Positions 48,596 through 57,375 of a DNA stretch of 64,000 bases are shown piece after piece (positions within the stretch are counted from its first letter, which is position 1; every line of letters starts with the position of its first letter). The stretch comes from JAZGGS01 sp963764825 (GTDB taxonomy: Bacteria; Bacteroidota; Ignavibacteria; Ignavibacteriales; Ignavibacteriaceae). The DNA lies in NCBI GenBank assembly GCA_963764825.1, contig CAVXUA010000008.1, forward strand, positions 124,001-188,000, read 5' to 3'. The notes below the pieces were generated by a model. That model had not been told where the DNA came from. It saw only the letters and a program-made list of their open reading frames with translations, and did not search any database. Made by a program: the position numbers and the translations under genes.

Positions 48596-48791
48596 TAATA
48601 ATTGTAAGTATTAAAAACACTGTTAACATTGAATTGATGTGTAATGATTTTGCACGTCTGCGAAGTACCATTTTTTGTAAAGTATTATAGTAACAGATTT
48701 CCACTTGTTTCTATTAAGTGTAGAAAAACTTATATAAACTTGCATAAATTATTTGATAGAAGCAACGAATAGTGAATAATTGGCAAGTAAT

Positions 48792-48824
48792 AAAAAACCC
48801 TTGTATAAATTATTACACAAGGGT
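48792..48824 (-). terminator. Terminator after the small membrane peptide gene
   Basis: ACCCTTGT and ACAAGGGT around a 12-base loop; minus-strand T run follows. It lies 22 bases after the 48847 stop and is related in position and context to the hairpins at 44909 and near 48000. Confidence 0.75.
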
Positions 48825-48846
48825 GGGTAAGTAAAGCTTTCTTTTG

Positions 48847-48918
48847 CTACATCGTTTTAATTTTGAGATACAGCGTAACCCCCAGTACAATTAAAATTGC
48901 AATATAAACTACTAACAT
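48847..48918 (-). CDS. 23-residue single-span membrane peptide
   Basis: Minus strand MLVVYIAILIVLGVTLYLKI then KTM. AGGG lies 8 bases before the ATG at 48918; a longer start at 48933 (MVRDN extension) is possible. Almost the whole peptide is one membrane helix with a basic end. It has its own terminator, supporting expression. No family recognised. Confidence 0.5.
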   Translation of the reverse strand: MLVVYIAILIVLGVTLYLKIKTM

Positions 48919-48933
48919 ATTATCCCTCACCAT

Positions 48934-49226
48934 ATTGAATAGTTTGGAAATTGAGTTCAATAACCATACCGCAGGAAAGCACCTTTTTTACATTATTTGA
49001 TAGTTTTCACCTGTTTCTAAATGATAAATATCATCTAAAATGTTTAATAATAGAGCACGTTGTAATCCTTAGAACTTGTTGATTAGTAAGTAATCAATCT
49101 GTGATTGTGTGCTAACATCTTCCCAGTAATTACCATCTCTTTTTTATTAGTTCGCAAATCATTTATCTTACATAACAGATATAGTTAGTTCCAATTTTTG
49201 TTCAGTAAGATTTATTCATCTACTTT
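48934..49226. other. Intergenic, no gene seen
   Basis: About 290 bases before the EamA gene. A palindrome ATGATA-AA-TATCAT near 49020-49033 is the only symmetry. Promoters for both the small peptide (minus) and EamA (plus) should be here. Confidence 0.5.
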
Positions 49227-50117
49227 ATGGCTTATCTCGGTGAAATCAGTGCAATAATAACTGCTTTCCTCTGGTCGGGCACTTCCTTTGCATTTACTAA
49301 TGCTGCAAAAAGAATTGGTTCGCTTCAGTTAAATGTTAACAGGATAATCCTTGCAACCATATTCCTATTTTTTATCATAATAATTGCAAACATTAATTAC
49401 GATCTAAGTGCTGAGCAAATTTACTATTTAGCTTTAAGCGGATTTGTTGGGTTGGTTTTAGGAGATTCATTCTTATTTAAATCATTTCAGTTGATCGGTG
49501 CAAGATTGGGCATGCTTATAATGGCACTTGTTCCGGCATTCAGTTCAGTTCTTGCTTTAGTTTTTCTTAATGAAAATCTTTCACTAATATCTATTATTGG
49601 GATGACAATTACTCTTTCCGGAATAAGCGTTGTTATCCTGGAAAGAAGTAAAGGTTCAGAATCAATTTTTAAAACCAATAAGTTAGGTGTTATCTACGGG
49701 GTACTTGGTGCATTGGGTCAGGCATCAGGGTTAGTGCTTGCAAAATTTGCGTTTGAAGCTGGAAGCATAAATGGATTTGTTGCTACATTTGTTCGCCTGC
49801 TTGCGGCTGTAGTTATTATTTTCCCGATTGCCCTGCTTTTTAGAAGATATAAAAATCCAATTAAGGTTTACACAAAAGATACTAAAGCACTGTGGGCAAC
49901 ACTGGTTGGAACGATACTGGGACCAGTACTTGGGATAACAGGAAGTTTAATAGCTATTGCAAATGCACAAATCGGAATAGCTTCAACGTTGATGTCCACT
50001 ATGCCTATAATTATGCTCCCTATTGTTCGATACTACTATAAAGAAAAATTAGGCTGGAGGGCAATTGCAGGTGCTTTGGTTGCGGTTGCAGGAGTTGCAA
50101 TACTCTTCTTAGTTTAA
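49227..50117 (+). CDS. EamA/DMT-family exporter (second in window)
   Basis: 296 aa with ten membrane helices. First repeat ISAIITAFLWSGTSFAFTNA and LSGFVGLVLGDSFLFKSFQL; second repeat LGVIYGVLGALGQASGLVLA to WRAIAGALVAVAGVAILFLV. Distinct in sequence from the exporter at 38639. Substrate unknown. Ends two bases before the convergent macrodomain gene. Confidence 0.85.
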   Translation: MAYLGEISAIITAFLWSGTSFAFTNAAKRIGSLQLNVNRIILATIFLFFIIIIANINYDLSAEQIYYLALSGFVGLVLGDSFLFKSFQLIGARLGMLIMALVPAFSSVLALVFLNENLSLISIIGMTITLSGISVVILERSKGSESIFKTNKLGVIYGVLGALGQASGLVLAKFAFEAGSINGFVATFVRLLAAVVIIFPIALLFRRYKNPIKVYTKDTKALWATLVGTILGPVLGITGSLIAIANAQIGIASTLMSTMPIIMLPIVRYYYKEKLGWRAIAGALVAVAGVAILFLV

Positions 50118-50118
50118 T

Positions 50119-50628
50119 CTATAATCTAAGTTCTTCTTTATAAGATTCAAATGTTTTTTCACCAAAGCAAACGAAAATAATTTTTTCAATTGAGTTGCAG
50201 GAGTTTAAAAAATTCTTTACTTCATTAATAGCAATCTTTACTGCACGCTCTAATGGAAAGCGATAAACTCCTGTACTTATTGCTGGGAATGCAATTGTTT
50301 TTATTCCATTTCCAATCGCAAGATTAAGTGAGTTGCGATAGCAGTTTGCCAGCAGCTCATCCTCGTTATGATTTCCTCCATTCCAAACTGGACCCACTGT
50401 GTGGATAACAAATTTTGCTGGAAGGTTATATCCTTTTGTAATTTTTGCTTCTCCGGTGGGACAACCGTTTAACGTTTTACACTCTTCCAGCAATCCCGGT
50501 TCTGCAGTCGAGTGGATTGCACCATCAACTCCTCCTCCGCCAAGAAGAGTTATGTTTGCAGCGTTAACAATTGCATCCACTTTAAGTTTGGTTATATCGC
50601 CTTTGTGTATTTCTATTTTACTATTCAT
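50119..50628 (-). CDS. Macrodomain protein (ADP-ribose / O-acetyl-ADP-ribose hydrolase, YmdB-like)
   Basis: 169 aa single macrodomain. IEIHKGDITKLKVDAIVNAA, the NAANITLLGGGGVDGAIHST loop with catalytic region, and IAFPAISTGVYRFPLERAVK are the ADP-ribose-binding segments. Members remove ADP-ribose from proteins or hydrolyse O-acetyl-ADP-ribose. Upstream neighbours on the same strand are kbl and tdh, but 68 bases and a repeat separate them. Confidence 0.9.
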   Translation of the reverse strand: MNSKIEIHKGDITKLKVDAIVNAANITLLGGGGVDGAIHSTAEPGLLEECKTLNGCPTGEAKITKGYNLPAKFVIHTVGPVWNGGNHNEDELLANCYRNSLNLAIGNGIKTIAFPAISTGVYRFPLERAVKIAINEVKNFLNSCNSIEKIIFVCFGEKTFESYKEELRL

Positions 50629-50650
50629 TTTTTACTAATTATAGGATTTA

Positions 50651-50690
50651 TTAGTCGCAGAGAAAACAGAGAAGGCACAGAGTTCCACTG
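50651..50690. repeat. Candidate dispersed intergenic repeat (CGCAGAGA type)
   Basis: AGTCGCAGAGAAAACAGAGA continues with AGGCACAGAGTTCCACTGAG. Short reiterated CAGAG words resemble intergenic repeats found in many environmental genomes. It sits between kbl and the macrodomain gene. Confidence 0.35.
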
Positions 50691-50695
50691 AGAAT

Positions 50696-51886
50696 TTATA
50701 ATCCCATTTCTTTCTTTACTTCGCTGAACTTCTCAATTGCAAAATCGAGATCTTTTTTTGTATGTGCTGCTGAAATTTGCACTCTTATTCTTGCTGTATC
50801 TTTAGGAACTACTGGAAAAAAGAATCCGATTACATAAATACCTTTTTCTAATAATCTTGCAGCCATTTTTTGTGAAAGAACCGCATCACCAAGCATAATT
50901 GGAACGATAGGATGAATACCATCCTTTATTTCAAATCCTGCTTCTTTAATTTTTTCTCGGAAATATTTTGTATTCTCTTCGAGCTTATCACGCAAATCAG
51001 TTGTTGAGCCAAGCAAATCAAGTACTTTGAGAGAAGCAGCTACAATACTTGGTGCAACTGTATTTGAAAAAAGATATGGACGTGATCTTTGTCTGAGTAA
51101 ATCAACAATTTCTTTACGTGCACTTGTGTAACCTCCGCTTGCACCGCCCAATGCTTTACCGAGTGTTCCTGTTATAATATCAATCCTGCCAATCACATCA
51201 TTATGTTCATGTGTACCCTTACCGTGTTTACCCATAAAGCCAACAGCATGAGAATCATCTACCATAACCATTGCATCATATTTATCTGCGAGATCACAAA
51301 TGCCTTTTAAATTTGCAACGTAACCATCCATTGAAAAAACACCATCAGTTGCAATGAGGATCTGTTTAGTTTTCTTGGCTTTTGCTTCTTTCAGTCTTTC
51401 TTCAAGATCATTCATGTTATTGTTTTTATAACGATAACGCTGAGCCTTGCATAATCGAACGCCATCAATAATACTTGCGTGATTTAATTCATCACTAATA
51501 ATTGCATCATCGGCAGTAAGTATTGTTTCGAACAATCCGCCGTTTGCATCAAAGCACGATGTGTAAAGAATTGTATCTTCCATTTCAAGGAATTCTGATA
51601 TTTTCTTCTCCAATTCTTTGTGTATTTGCTGAGTTCCGCAAATAAATCTAACCGAGGAAAGACCGTAACCCCATTTATCGTAACTCTCTTTAGCTGCTTT
51701 AATTATTTCAGGATGATTCCCAAGCCCCAGATAATTATTCGCACACATATTTAAAACTTTTTGTCCTCCCATTACTTCAATATTTGCACTTTGTGGTGAA
51801 ATAATTACTCTCTCTTTTTTGTAAAGCCCTTCTTCTTCGATTCCTGTAAGAATGTTTTCATAGTATTGTTTTGTAGTTGTATTCAT
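50696..51886 (-). CDS. kbl: Glycine C-acetyltransferase (2-amino-3-ketobutyrate CoA ligase)
   Basis: 396 aa alpha-oxoamine synthase, normal length. NMCANNYLGLGNHPEIIKAA, MVDDSHAVGFMGKHGKGTHE (PLP Asp and His) and IITGTLGKALGGASGGYTSA (PLP lysine). It cleaves 2-amino-3-ketobutyrate with CoA to glycine and acetyl-CoA, the second step of threonine breakdown. 13 bases after tdh in one operon. Confidence 0.93.
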   Translation of the reverse strand: MNTTTKQYYENILTGIEEEGLYKKERVIISPQSANIEVMGGQKVLNMCANNYLGLGNHPEIIKAAKESYDKWGYGLSSVRFICGTQQIHKELEKKISEFLEMEDTILYTSCFDANGGLFETILTADDAIISDELNHASIIDGVRLCKAQRYRYKNNNMNDLEERLKEAKAKKTKQILIATDGVFSMDGYVANLKGICDLADKYDAMVMVDDSHAVGFMGKHGKGTHEHNDVIGRIDIITGTLGKALGGASGGYTSARKEIVDLLRQRSRPYLFSNTVAPSIVAASLKVLDLLGSTTDLRDKLEENTKYFREKIKEAGFEIKDGIHPIVPIMLGDAVLSQKMAARLLEKGIYVIGFFFPVVPKDTARIRVQISAAHTKKDLDFAIEKFSEVKKEMGL

Positions 51887-51899
51887 AAGCCATTCCTTT

Positions 51900-52937
51900 T
51901 TAAGATTCCCAGTTAAGAATAATTTTACCCGAGTTACCTGATTTCATCAACTCAAAACCCTCTTTAAAATCTGCAAAATTAAAATGATGAGTTATTACAG
52001 CAGATACATCTAATCCACTTTGAACCATTACCTGCATTTTATACCATGTCTCAAACATCTTCCTGCCGTATATTCCTCTAAGTGTTAAACCGTTAAAGAC
52101 TATTTTATTCCAATCAACCGCTGCATCTGAAGGAAGAATTCCAAGCAAAGCAATATTACCGCCATGGAACATTACATCAATCATGTCATTAAGAGCTTTT
52201 GGATTTCCAGACATCTCCAGTCCAACATCAAATCCTTCCATCATTCCAAGATCTTTAACAACATCAGAAAGTTTTTCTTTGGAAACATCTACTGCTTTGG
52301 TTACATCCATTTTCTTTGCAAGCTCTAGTCTATAAGGATTAACATCGGTTATAACAACATAACGTGCTCCAGCGTGTTTACAAATAGCTGATGCCATTAT
52401 ACCTATCGGACCCGCACCTGTTATAAGAACATCTTCACCTAAAACATCAAAGCTTAAAGCTGTGTGAACCGCATTTCCAAAGGGATCAAAAATAGAAAGT
52501 ACATCTTTTGAAATATTCGGATCACAATGCCAGATGTTGGAAACAGGAATTACCAAATATTCTGCAAAGCAGCCGGGTCTGTTTACTCCAACTCCTAATG
52601 TATTTGGGCAGAGATGTCTTCTTCCCGCGCGGCAATTCCTACAATGTCCGCAGGTTATATGACCTTCACCACTTACAAGCTCACCTATCTTAACATCTTG
52701 AACATTTTCACCAAAAGCTTCAACAACTCCAACATATTCGTGCCCAACAACCATAGGAACCGGAATTGTTTTACTCGCCCAATCATCCCAATTATAAATG
52801 TGGATATCTGTTCCACAAATAGCAGTCTTTTGAATTTTTATCAGTACATCATTCGGACCGTATTCAGGTATTGGAACTTCATCAAGCCAGAGACCGGGTT
52901 TTGAATATTTTTTTACAAGTGCTTTCATTTTGTTCAT
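51900..52937 (-). CDS. tdh: L-threonine 3-dehydrogenase
   Basis: 345 aa zinc alcohol-dehydrogenase family. CGTDIHIYNWDDW and GHEYVGVVEAFGE (catalytic Zn), ITCGHCRNCRAGRRHLCPNT (structural Zn cysteines) and ITGAGPIGIMASAICKHAGA (NAD loop). Oxidises threonine to 2-amino-3-ketobutyrate, used by the Kbl gene product downstream. Strong, complete gene. Confidence 0.94.
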   Translation of the reverse strand: MNKMKALVKKYSKPGLWLDEVPIPEYGPNDVLIKIQKTAICGTDIHIYNWDDWASKTIPVPMVVGHEYVGVVEAFGENVQDVKIGELVSGEGHITCGHCRNCRAGRRHLCPNTLGVGVNRPGCFAEYLVIPVSNIWHCDPNISKDVLSIFDPFGNAVHTALSFDVLGEDVLITGAGPIGIMASAICKHAGARYVVITDVNPYRLELAKKMDVTKAVDVSKEKLSDVVKDLGMMEGFDVGLEMSGNPKALNDMIDVMFHGGNIALLGILPSDAAVDWNKIVFNGLTLRGIYGRKMFETWYKMQVMVQSGLDVSAVITHHFNFADFKEGFELMKSGNSGKIILNWES

Positions 52938-53091
52938 TGTAATTCCTTAAAAGAATTAAATGATTTTAGAATCATAAAAATGATTCCCGAGAGTATAATT
53001 AAAAAGTTGTATTTAAAATTAGAGATAAGGAGAGTAAACAACAATAAGTTGTTTTAATAATTTAAATTAAGAAAAGAGTTTTTGTGTAAAC

Positions 53092-53505
53092 TTATATTAA
53101 CGAATAAAGAGCAAACTCGGTATTACCAAAAAGCCGGGGTGAAGATTTAAGTTCATTGAATTTCTGATTTACCCATCTTTCATCAATAGAATTTGCCTGT
53201 GCTGTGGCTGTTAACCATTTCAATTCCAAATCAACTAGTTTACCGTCAGCTAGAGCAAGGTTTAAACCATCTTCAATAAATGACATGGCAATTTTTGTAT
53301 TTGAAAAAACGATTGGATCTTCCTTAATATATTCATTAGCAAGCAAATTGCTAATCGTTTCTTCATAAAAATCTGAAGAGAAGCCAAGTTTATCAGAAAA
53401 TTGTTTAATGATTTTTTTTTCAGGATCGGTGAGCTGCTTATCAATTTTAGCAGTTATTAATAATCCTTTTAAGTAGTTGCTTCGGTCAATTTGAGGAATC
53501 TTCAT
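53092..53505 (-). CDS. TerB-like helical protein
   Basis: 137 aa, all helical, no signal. ITAKIDKQLTDPEKKIIKQF and LNLALADGKLVDLELKWLTA are paired 'acidic-D-G-x-x-x-x-E' segments as in TerB/DjlA-N domains, which may bind metal. Function unknown. Separate from tdh by 150 bases. Confidence 0.6.
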   Translation of the reverse strand: MKIPQIDRSNYLKGLLITAKIDKQLTDPEKKIIKQFSDKLGFSSDFYEETISNLLANEYIKEDPIVFSNTKIAMSFIEDGLNLALADGKLVDLELKWLTATAQANSIDERWVNQKFNELKSSPRLFGNTEFALYSLI

Positions 53506-53873
53506 CTACATCCTTTATTATGAAGTAATATAAATCTATGTAAATAGGAATGAATAAGAAATGCAATTTTCATTCCAGAGACTTGTTGTGCTGCAAATCA
53601 CTCTTTTTAACTAATTTCGCAATTAAACTGTATCAACTATAGACAATTGTTCTATAATGAATGTAAATATTATTGGAAATATCTTCCACATTATTGGACG
53701 ATCTGTTGTTTGTTTAAAGATAAGTTGACTTGCTGATTCTGGGAGTTTACGGAGTTGATTCTTCTCTGGAGAACATTTTAAATGCAATTTTACAAAAGTA
53801 TAATATATTAGCCGAGTAGAAGGCTGATATAATATTATTAACAAGAAAATTAGCTTATTAATAAAAACAAAAA
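53506..53873. other. Intergenic, no gene seen
   Basis: About 370 bases between minus-strand genes. A near-palindrome TATAGACAATTGTTCTATA (53638-53656) could be an operator. A short minus-strand open frame at 53623-53844 lacks coding character. Confidence 0.5.
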
Positions 53874-54413
53874 TTAGTCCAGATTTACCAGCTTAATCAA
53901 ATCAAAATAATTAAAACCCTGTGGAATGATATATAAAGAGCCAACAAGCATAACTTCGATGCTGTCACTTGCTAATGCAGTAAAATCTGCTTCAATTGTA
54001 AAGGATGTCCATTCTGCTGTACGAATAACCTCTCGTTTCTTACCAACTTTATTTCCATCCTGTTTAAGATAAATTTCTAAACTTCCCGGATCTTCAGTTG
54101 ATTTAGACCAAAAGGTTAACCTATAGTTGTGGGTTCCTTCTAAAGCCGGAACCGTAGTATAAACATAAGCACCAATTTCCCTGGCTTTAAGAAAGATAGA
54201 ATATTTTCCTCCATTTGCTGGAACATCCGTAGCAAATTTTACAACAGGTGGACCTGGGCTTATCCAATTATCAAGGGAAGCATTTCCTCCCGATTCAAAC
54301 GAAGTAAAAATGAGAGTTTTGGATTTAGTAACGGGATCATCTGGCTCAACGTATTGGGTACAACTGTAGAATACTAATAACAGAATTGATAAAACTAAAA
54401 TAATTGTTTTCAT
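53874..54413 (-). CDS. Lipoprotein with jelly-roll (carbohydrate-binding-like) domain
   Basis: Start MKTIILVLSILLLVFYSCTQ at 54413 (an upstream ATG at 54425 adds four residues). Lipobox YSC. The mature domain has FTSFESGGNASLDNWISPGP, GGKYSIFLKAREIGAYVYTT, NYRLTFWSKSTEDPGSLEIY and WTSFTIEADFTALASDSIEV: beta-jelly roll of CBM4/9-like type. Surface or periplasmic lipoprotein of unknown ligand. Confidence 0.65.
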   Translation of the reverse strand: MKTIILVLSILLLVFYSCTQYVEPDDPVTKSKTLIFTSFESGGNASLDNWISPGPPVVKFATDVPANGGKYSIFLKAREIGAYVYTTVPALEGTHNYRLTFWSKSTEDPGSLEIYLKQDGNKVGKKREVIRTAEWTSFTIEADFTALASDSIEVMLVGSLYIIPQGFNYFDLIKLVNLD

Positions 54414-54425
54414 CAGATACCTCAC

Positions 54426-54727
54426 TTGTACGATGAATAATATCTCAAATTAACAATATTTCAAAAAGAATCAATGAGAAGGGCAAAGTATCTTTTAAAT
54501 CTAATGGGAAAAATCAGACACTCTTTTCTTTTGAAATACCAGGATCAATTACAATGGATAAATGTGAAGAGAGCTAGTAAGTTTTTATGTGATAAGTTGA
54601 TTAGTATTTTCTTATATATTCCTCCCTAAAAGATTCTCCATTCCCTAAATCATTTATTTTTATTGTAAATTTAAATTGATATTAATTTAGAATATTATAT
54701 AGTTAACACTAATAGGGAGATAATAAA
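54426..54727. other. Divergent intergenic region
   Basis: About 300 bases between the lipoprotein gene (minus) and fumC (plus). Very AT-rich; no ORF, hairpin or repeat worth noting. Confidence 0.5.
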
Positions 54728-56119
54728 ATGGAATACAGAATTGAAACAGATTCAATGGGGGAAATAAAAGTTCCAAATGATAAATACTACGGCGCTCAAA
54801 CAGCCAGGTCGTTAATGAATTTTAAAATTGGTGGAGAAACATTTCCAAGGGAAATAATCCGTGCACTTGGTGTGCTAAAAAAAGCTGCTGCATTAACTAA
54901 TAAAGAACTTGGAACACTTCCTGCAGAAAAAGCAGAACTAATTGTAAAAGCTGCCGATGAAGTAATTGAGGGAAAACTTGATGAGCACTTTCCACTTGTT
55001 GTTTGGCAAACCGGCAGCGGAACACAAACTAACATGAACTCCAACGAAGTAATTGCAAACCGTGCAATTGAATTAGCAGGTGGAGAACTTGGAAGCAAAA
55101 AACCAATTCATCCAAATGATGATGTAAACAAAGCACAATCTTCTAACGATACATTCCCCACAGCAATGCATATATCTGCAGTTGAAGAAATCCACAGAAG
55201 ATTAATCCCTATGGTTACAAAACTCCGCGATGCACTTCAAAAAAAATCTGATGAGTTTAAAGATGTAGTAAAGATTGGAAGAACTCATTTGATGGATGCT
55301 GTGCCGCTTACATTAGGACAGGAATTTTCAGGTTATGTTCAGCAATTAACAAACGGGCTTGAAAGAATTGAAGCTGCAATGCCACGTTTGTATGAACTTG
55401 CGTTGGGTGGAACTGCAGTTGGTACCGGGTTAAACACTCATCCTGATTTTGCAGTAAAAGCAGCAAAAAATATTGCGGAAATAACCAGTCAACAATTTGT
55501 AACCGGAAGGAATAAGTTTGAAGGGCTGGCAGCTCACGATGCAATGGTTGAAATAAGCGGTGTGCTTAAAACTTTAGCAGTATCATTGATGAAAATTGCA
55601 AATGATATCAGAACTCTTGGATCAGGTCCGCGCTGCGGAATTGGCGAGTTAAATCTTCCTGCAAATGAACCGGGAAGTTCAATAATGCCGGGTAAAGTAA
55701 ATCCAACTCAATCAGAAGCATTCACAATGGTTTGTGCACAGGTTATGGGTAACGATGTTGCAGTTAATATTGGCGGAGCTACAGGGCACTTTGAGTTAAA
55801 TGTTTTTAAACCGGTTATTATTTATAATGTTCTGCAGTCAATAAGGTTAATTGCTGATGGGTGCGAAAGCTTTACGGATAACTGCGTTGTTGGAATTGAA
55901 GCGAATGAAAAAAATATAAAAGCTCATCTTAATAATTCTTTAATGCTGGTTACTGCGCTTAATCCTCACATAGGTTACGATAATGCAGCTAAGATTGCAA
56001 AGAAAGCACATGCAGAAGGGACTACTCTTAAAGAAGCTGCCGTTGAACTTGGATTACTTACAGAAGAAAAATTTGATGAGGTTGTAAAACCTGAACAAAT
56101 GGTTGGACCGAAAAAATAG
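54728..56119 (+). CDS. fumC: Class II fumarate hydratase
   Basis: 463 aa. TGSGTQTNMNSNEVIANRAI, HPNDDVNKAQSSNDTFPTAM, KIGRTHLMDAVPLTLGQEFS and the superfamily signature GSSIMPGKVNPTQSEA. Hydrates fumarate to malate in the TCA cycle; Fe-S free class. Complete and intact, with a strong terminator 20 bases after it. Confidence 0.95.
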   Translation: MEYRIETDSMGEIKVPNDKYYGAQTARSLMNFKIGGETFPREIIRALGVLKKAAALTNKELGTLPAEKAELIVKAADEVIEGKLDEHFPLVVWQTGSGTQTNMNSNEVIANRAIELAGGELGSKKPIHPNDDVNKAQSSNDTFPTAMHISAVEEIHRRLIPMVTKLRDALQKKSDEFKDVVKIGRTHLMDAVPLTLGQEFSGYVQQLTNGLERIEAAMPRLYELALGGTAVGTGLNTHPDFAVKAAKNIAEITSQQFVTGRNKFEGLAAHDAMVEISGVLKTLAVSLMKIANDIRTLGSGPRCGIGELNLPANEPGSSIMPGKVNPTQSEAFTMVCAQVMGNDVAVNIGGATGHFELNVFKPVIIYNVLQSIRLIADGCESFTDNCVVGIEANEKNIKAHLNNSLMLVTALNPHIGYDNAAKIAKKAHAEGTTLKEAAVELGLLTEEKFDEVVKPEQMVGPKK

Positions 56120-56139
56120 TTATCAATTAAAAAATTAAT

Positions 56140-56179
56140 AAAGTCATTCTCATAAATTGGGAATGACTTTTTATTTTTA
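56140..56179 (+). terminator. Terminator after fumC
   Basis: AAAGTCATTC and GAATGACTTT form a perfect 10-bp stem around 11 bases, followed by a T-rich run. Confidence 0.9.
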
Positions 56180-56202
56180 TAAATAAAAATGATTAGCATT
56201 TT

Positions 56203-56895
56203 ATGGATAACTGGGATGGATTAGGTTCACTTTTAATTGCCTGTATTGAATTTATTCTTTTAGTAAACCTGGTAATCTTTGCAAGTAAGAGTAAACTCAA
56301 TAAGCTGGCAATGATGCTTATCTTTATCCTGATGACATATCAACTGCTTGAGTTTTTAATGTGCCAGGTAGGATTAAGCTCATCGTTTATGGCTTACTTT
56401 GCCTTTGCGGTAATATCACTTACTTCCGCCATTAAATTTTATTCTTGTAGCTGAGTTGTACAATTTTAAAAGTAAAGCTTTAAACTTGGTATTTTTACCG
56501 TGCTGTTGTCATTTATCCTTTACTATCCATTCGTAATTGATCAGTTTACGGTTACAAGCTGCGCAGTGCTTTACGCAACTTATAATTACCCGTTAGGTGA
56601 TTTATATGGATTATTTTATTATACACCTATTATGGTAGTTATGTTTTTGCTTATACGGGGAATTAAGAAGGGAAAGGATAAAAAAACTATATTTATTTCT
56701 AAAATTCTATTAGCTGGTAATATTATAATCAGCATCCCGGTAGCAACTGCATTTATATTAATGGCAACTGGTAATTATTATTTAATTGCTAAAATTGAAA
56801 GCATAATGTGTAAGTTTGCATTCGCTTATGCTTTGTGTTTAGGCGTAGTTTGTTTGTATAATTCAAAAAGGAAAAATGAACGAAATAATTCTTAA
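56203..56895 (+). CDS. Multi-helix membrane protein, unknown, one frame break
   Basis: MDNWDGLGSLLIACIEFILL at 56203. Seven or so hydrophobic helices across a shift near 56440: LAMMLIFILMTYQLLEFLMC, LLSFILYYPFVIDQFTVTSC, YTPIMVVMFLLIRGIKKGKD and AGNIIISIPVATAFILMATG. The pattern is like 7TM sensor domains without a kinase part. No family assigned. The next gene overlaps its 3' end by 20 bases. Confidence 0.55.
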
Positions 56896-57208
56896 CATTT
56901 ACCTGGTAATTAGTGAGATGCTAGTTGTGGAATTCCGTGCAATGGCTTACGAGCGTGAAGGCGGCGATGATAATAAAATAAAGTTCTTAAAAAGCCGTGC
57001 AGCAGAGGACTTTCCAAATGCTTACCATTTTGATGCACCAGCCGACAAGAAGGGTAAATTTATGAGTTATAAAAGATTTCATAAGCTGGAAAAACGGGGA
57101 ATGCACTTCCGGCTTTTCGAAGAAATATTTTCAAAATTCAACCTTCCTGAAAAACCGCTTATTTGCGTTACTCCTGTTGTTGATGGTGAAATTTATGCAG
57201 GCGAGTAG
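56876..57208 (+). CDS. Hypothetical protein, 110 aa
   Basis: MNEIILNIYLVISEMLVVEF, then charged stretches KFLKSRAAEDFPNAYHFDAP and KRFHKLEKRGMHFRLFEEIF. No signal peptide; the first 20 residues are hydrophobic enough to associate with the membrane. Overlaps the preceding membrane-protein gene by 20 bases, suggesting translational coupling. Not recognised. Confidence 0.5.
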   Translation: MNEIILNIYLVISEMLVVEFRAMAYEREGGDDNKIKFLKSRAAEDFPNAYHFDAPADKKGKFMSYKRFHKLEKRGMHFRLFEEIFSKFNLPEKPLICVTPVVDGEIYAGE

Positions 57209-57375
57209 AATCTAACACTTCAATTTGTACTAATTTAATATTTGTTATAAGTTGGGCAATGTAGTAACGTAATATGAAATTTATAATCCATATTAAATCT
57301 GAATATTAATCATATTCCTTAAGTATAAACCTTTATGAGTAGCAATGTAACTAAGTTCAGACAAGAAGAAACTCG

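Noticed and set aside
53623..53844. 73-residue open frame on the minus strand
   Set aside because: No ribosome site, no conserved-looking composition, and it lies in AT-rich spacer DNA.
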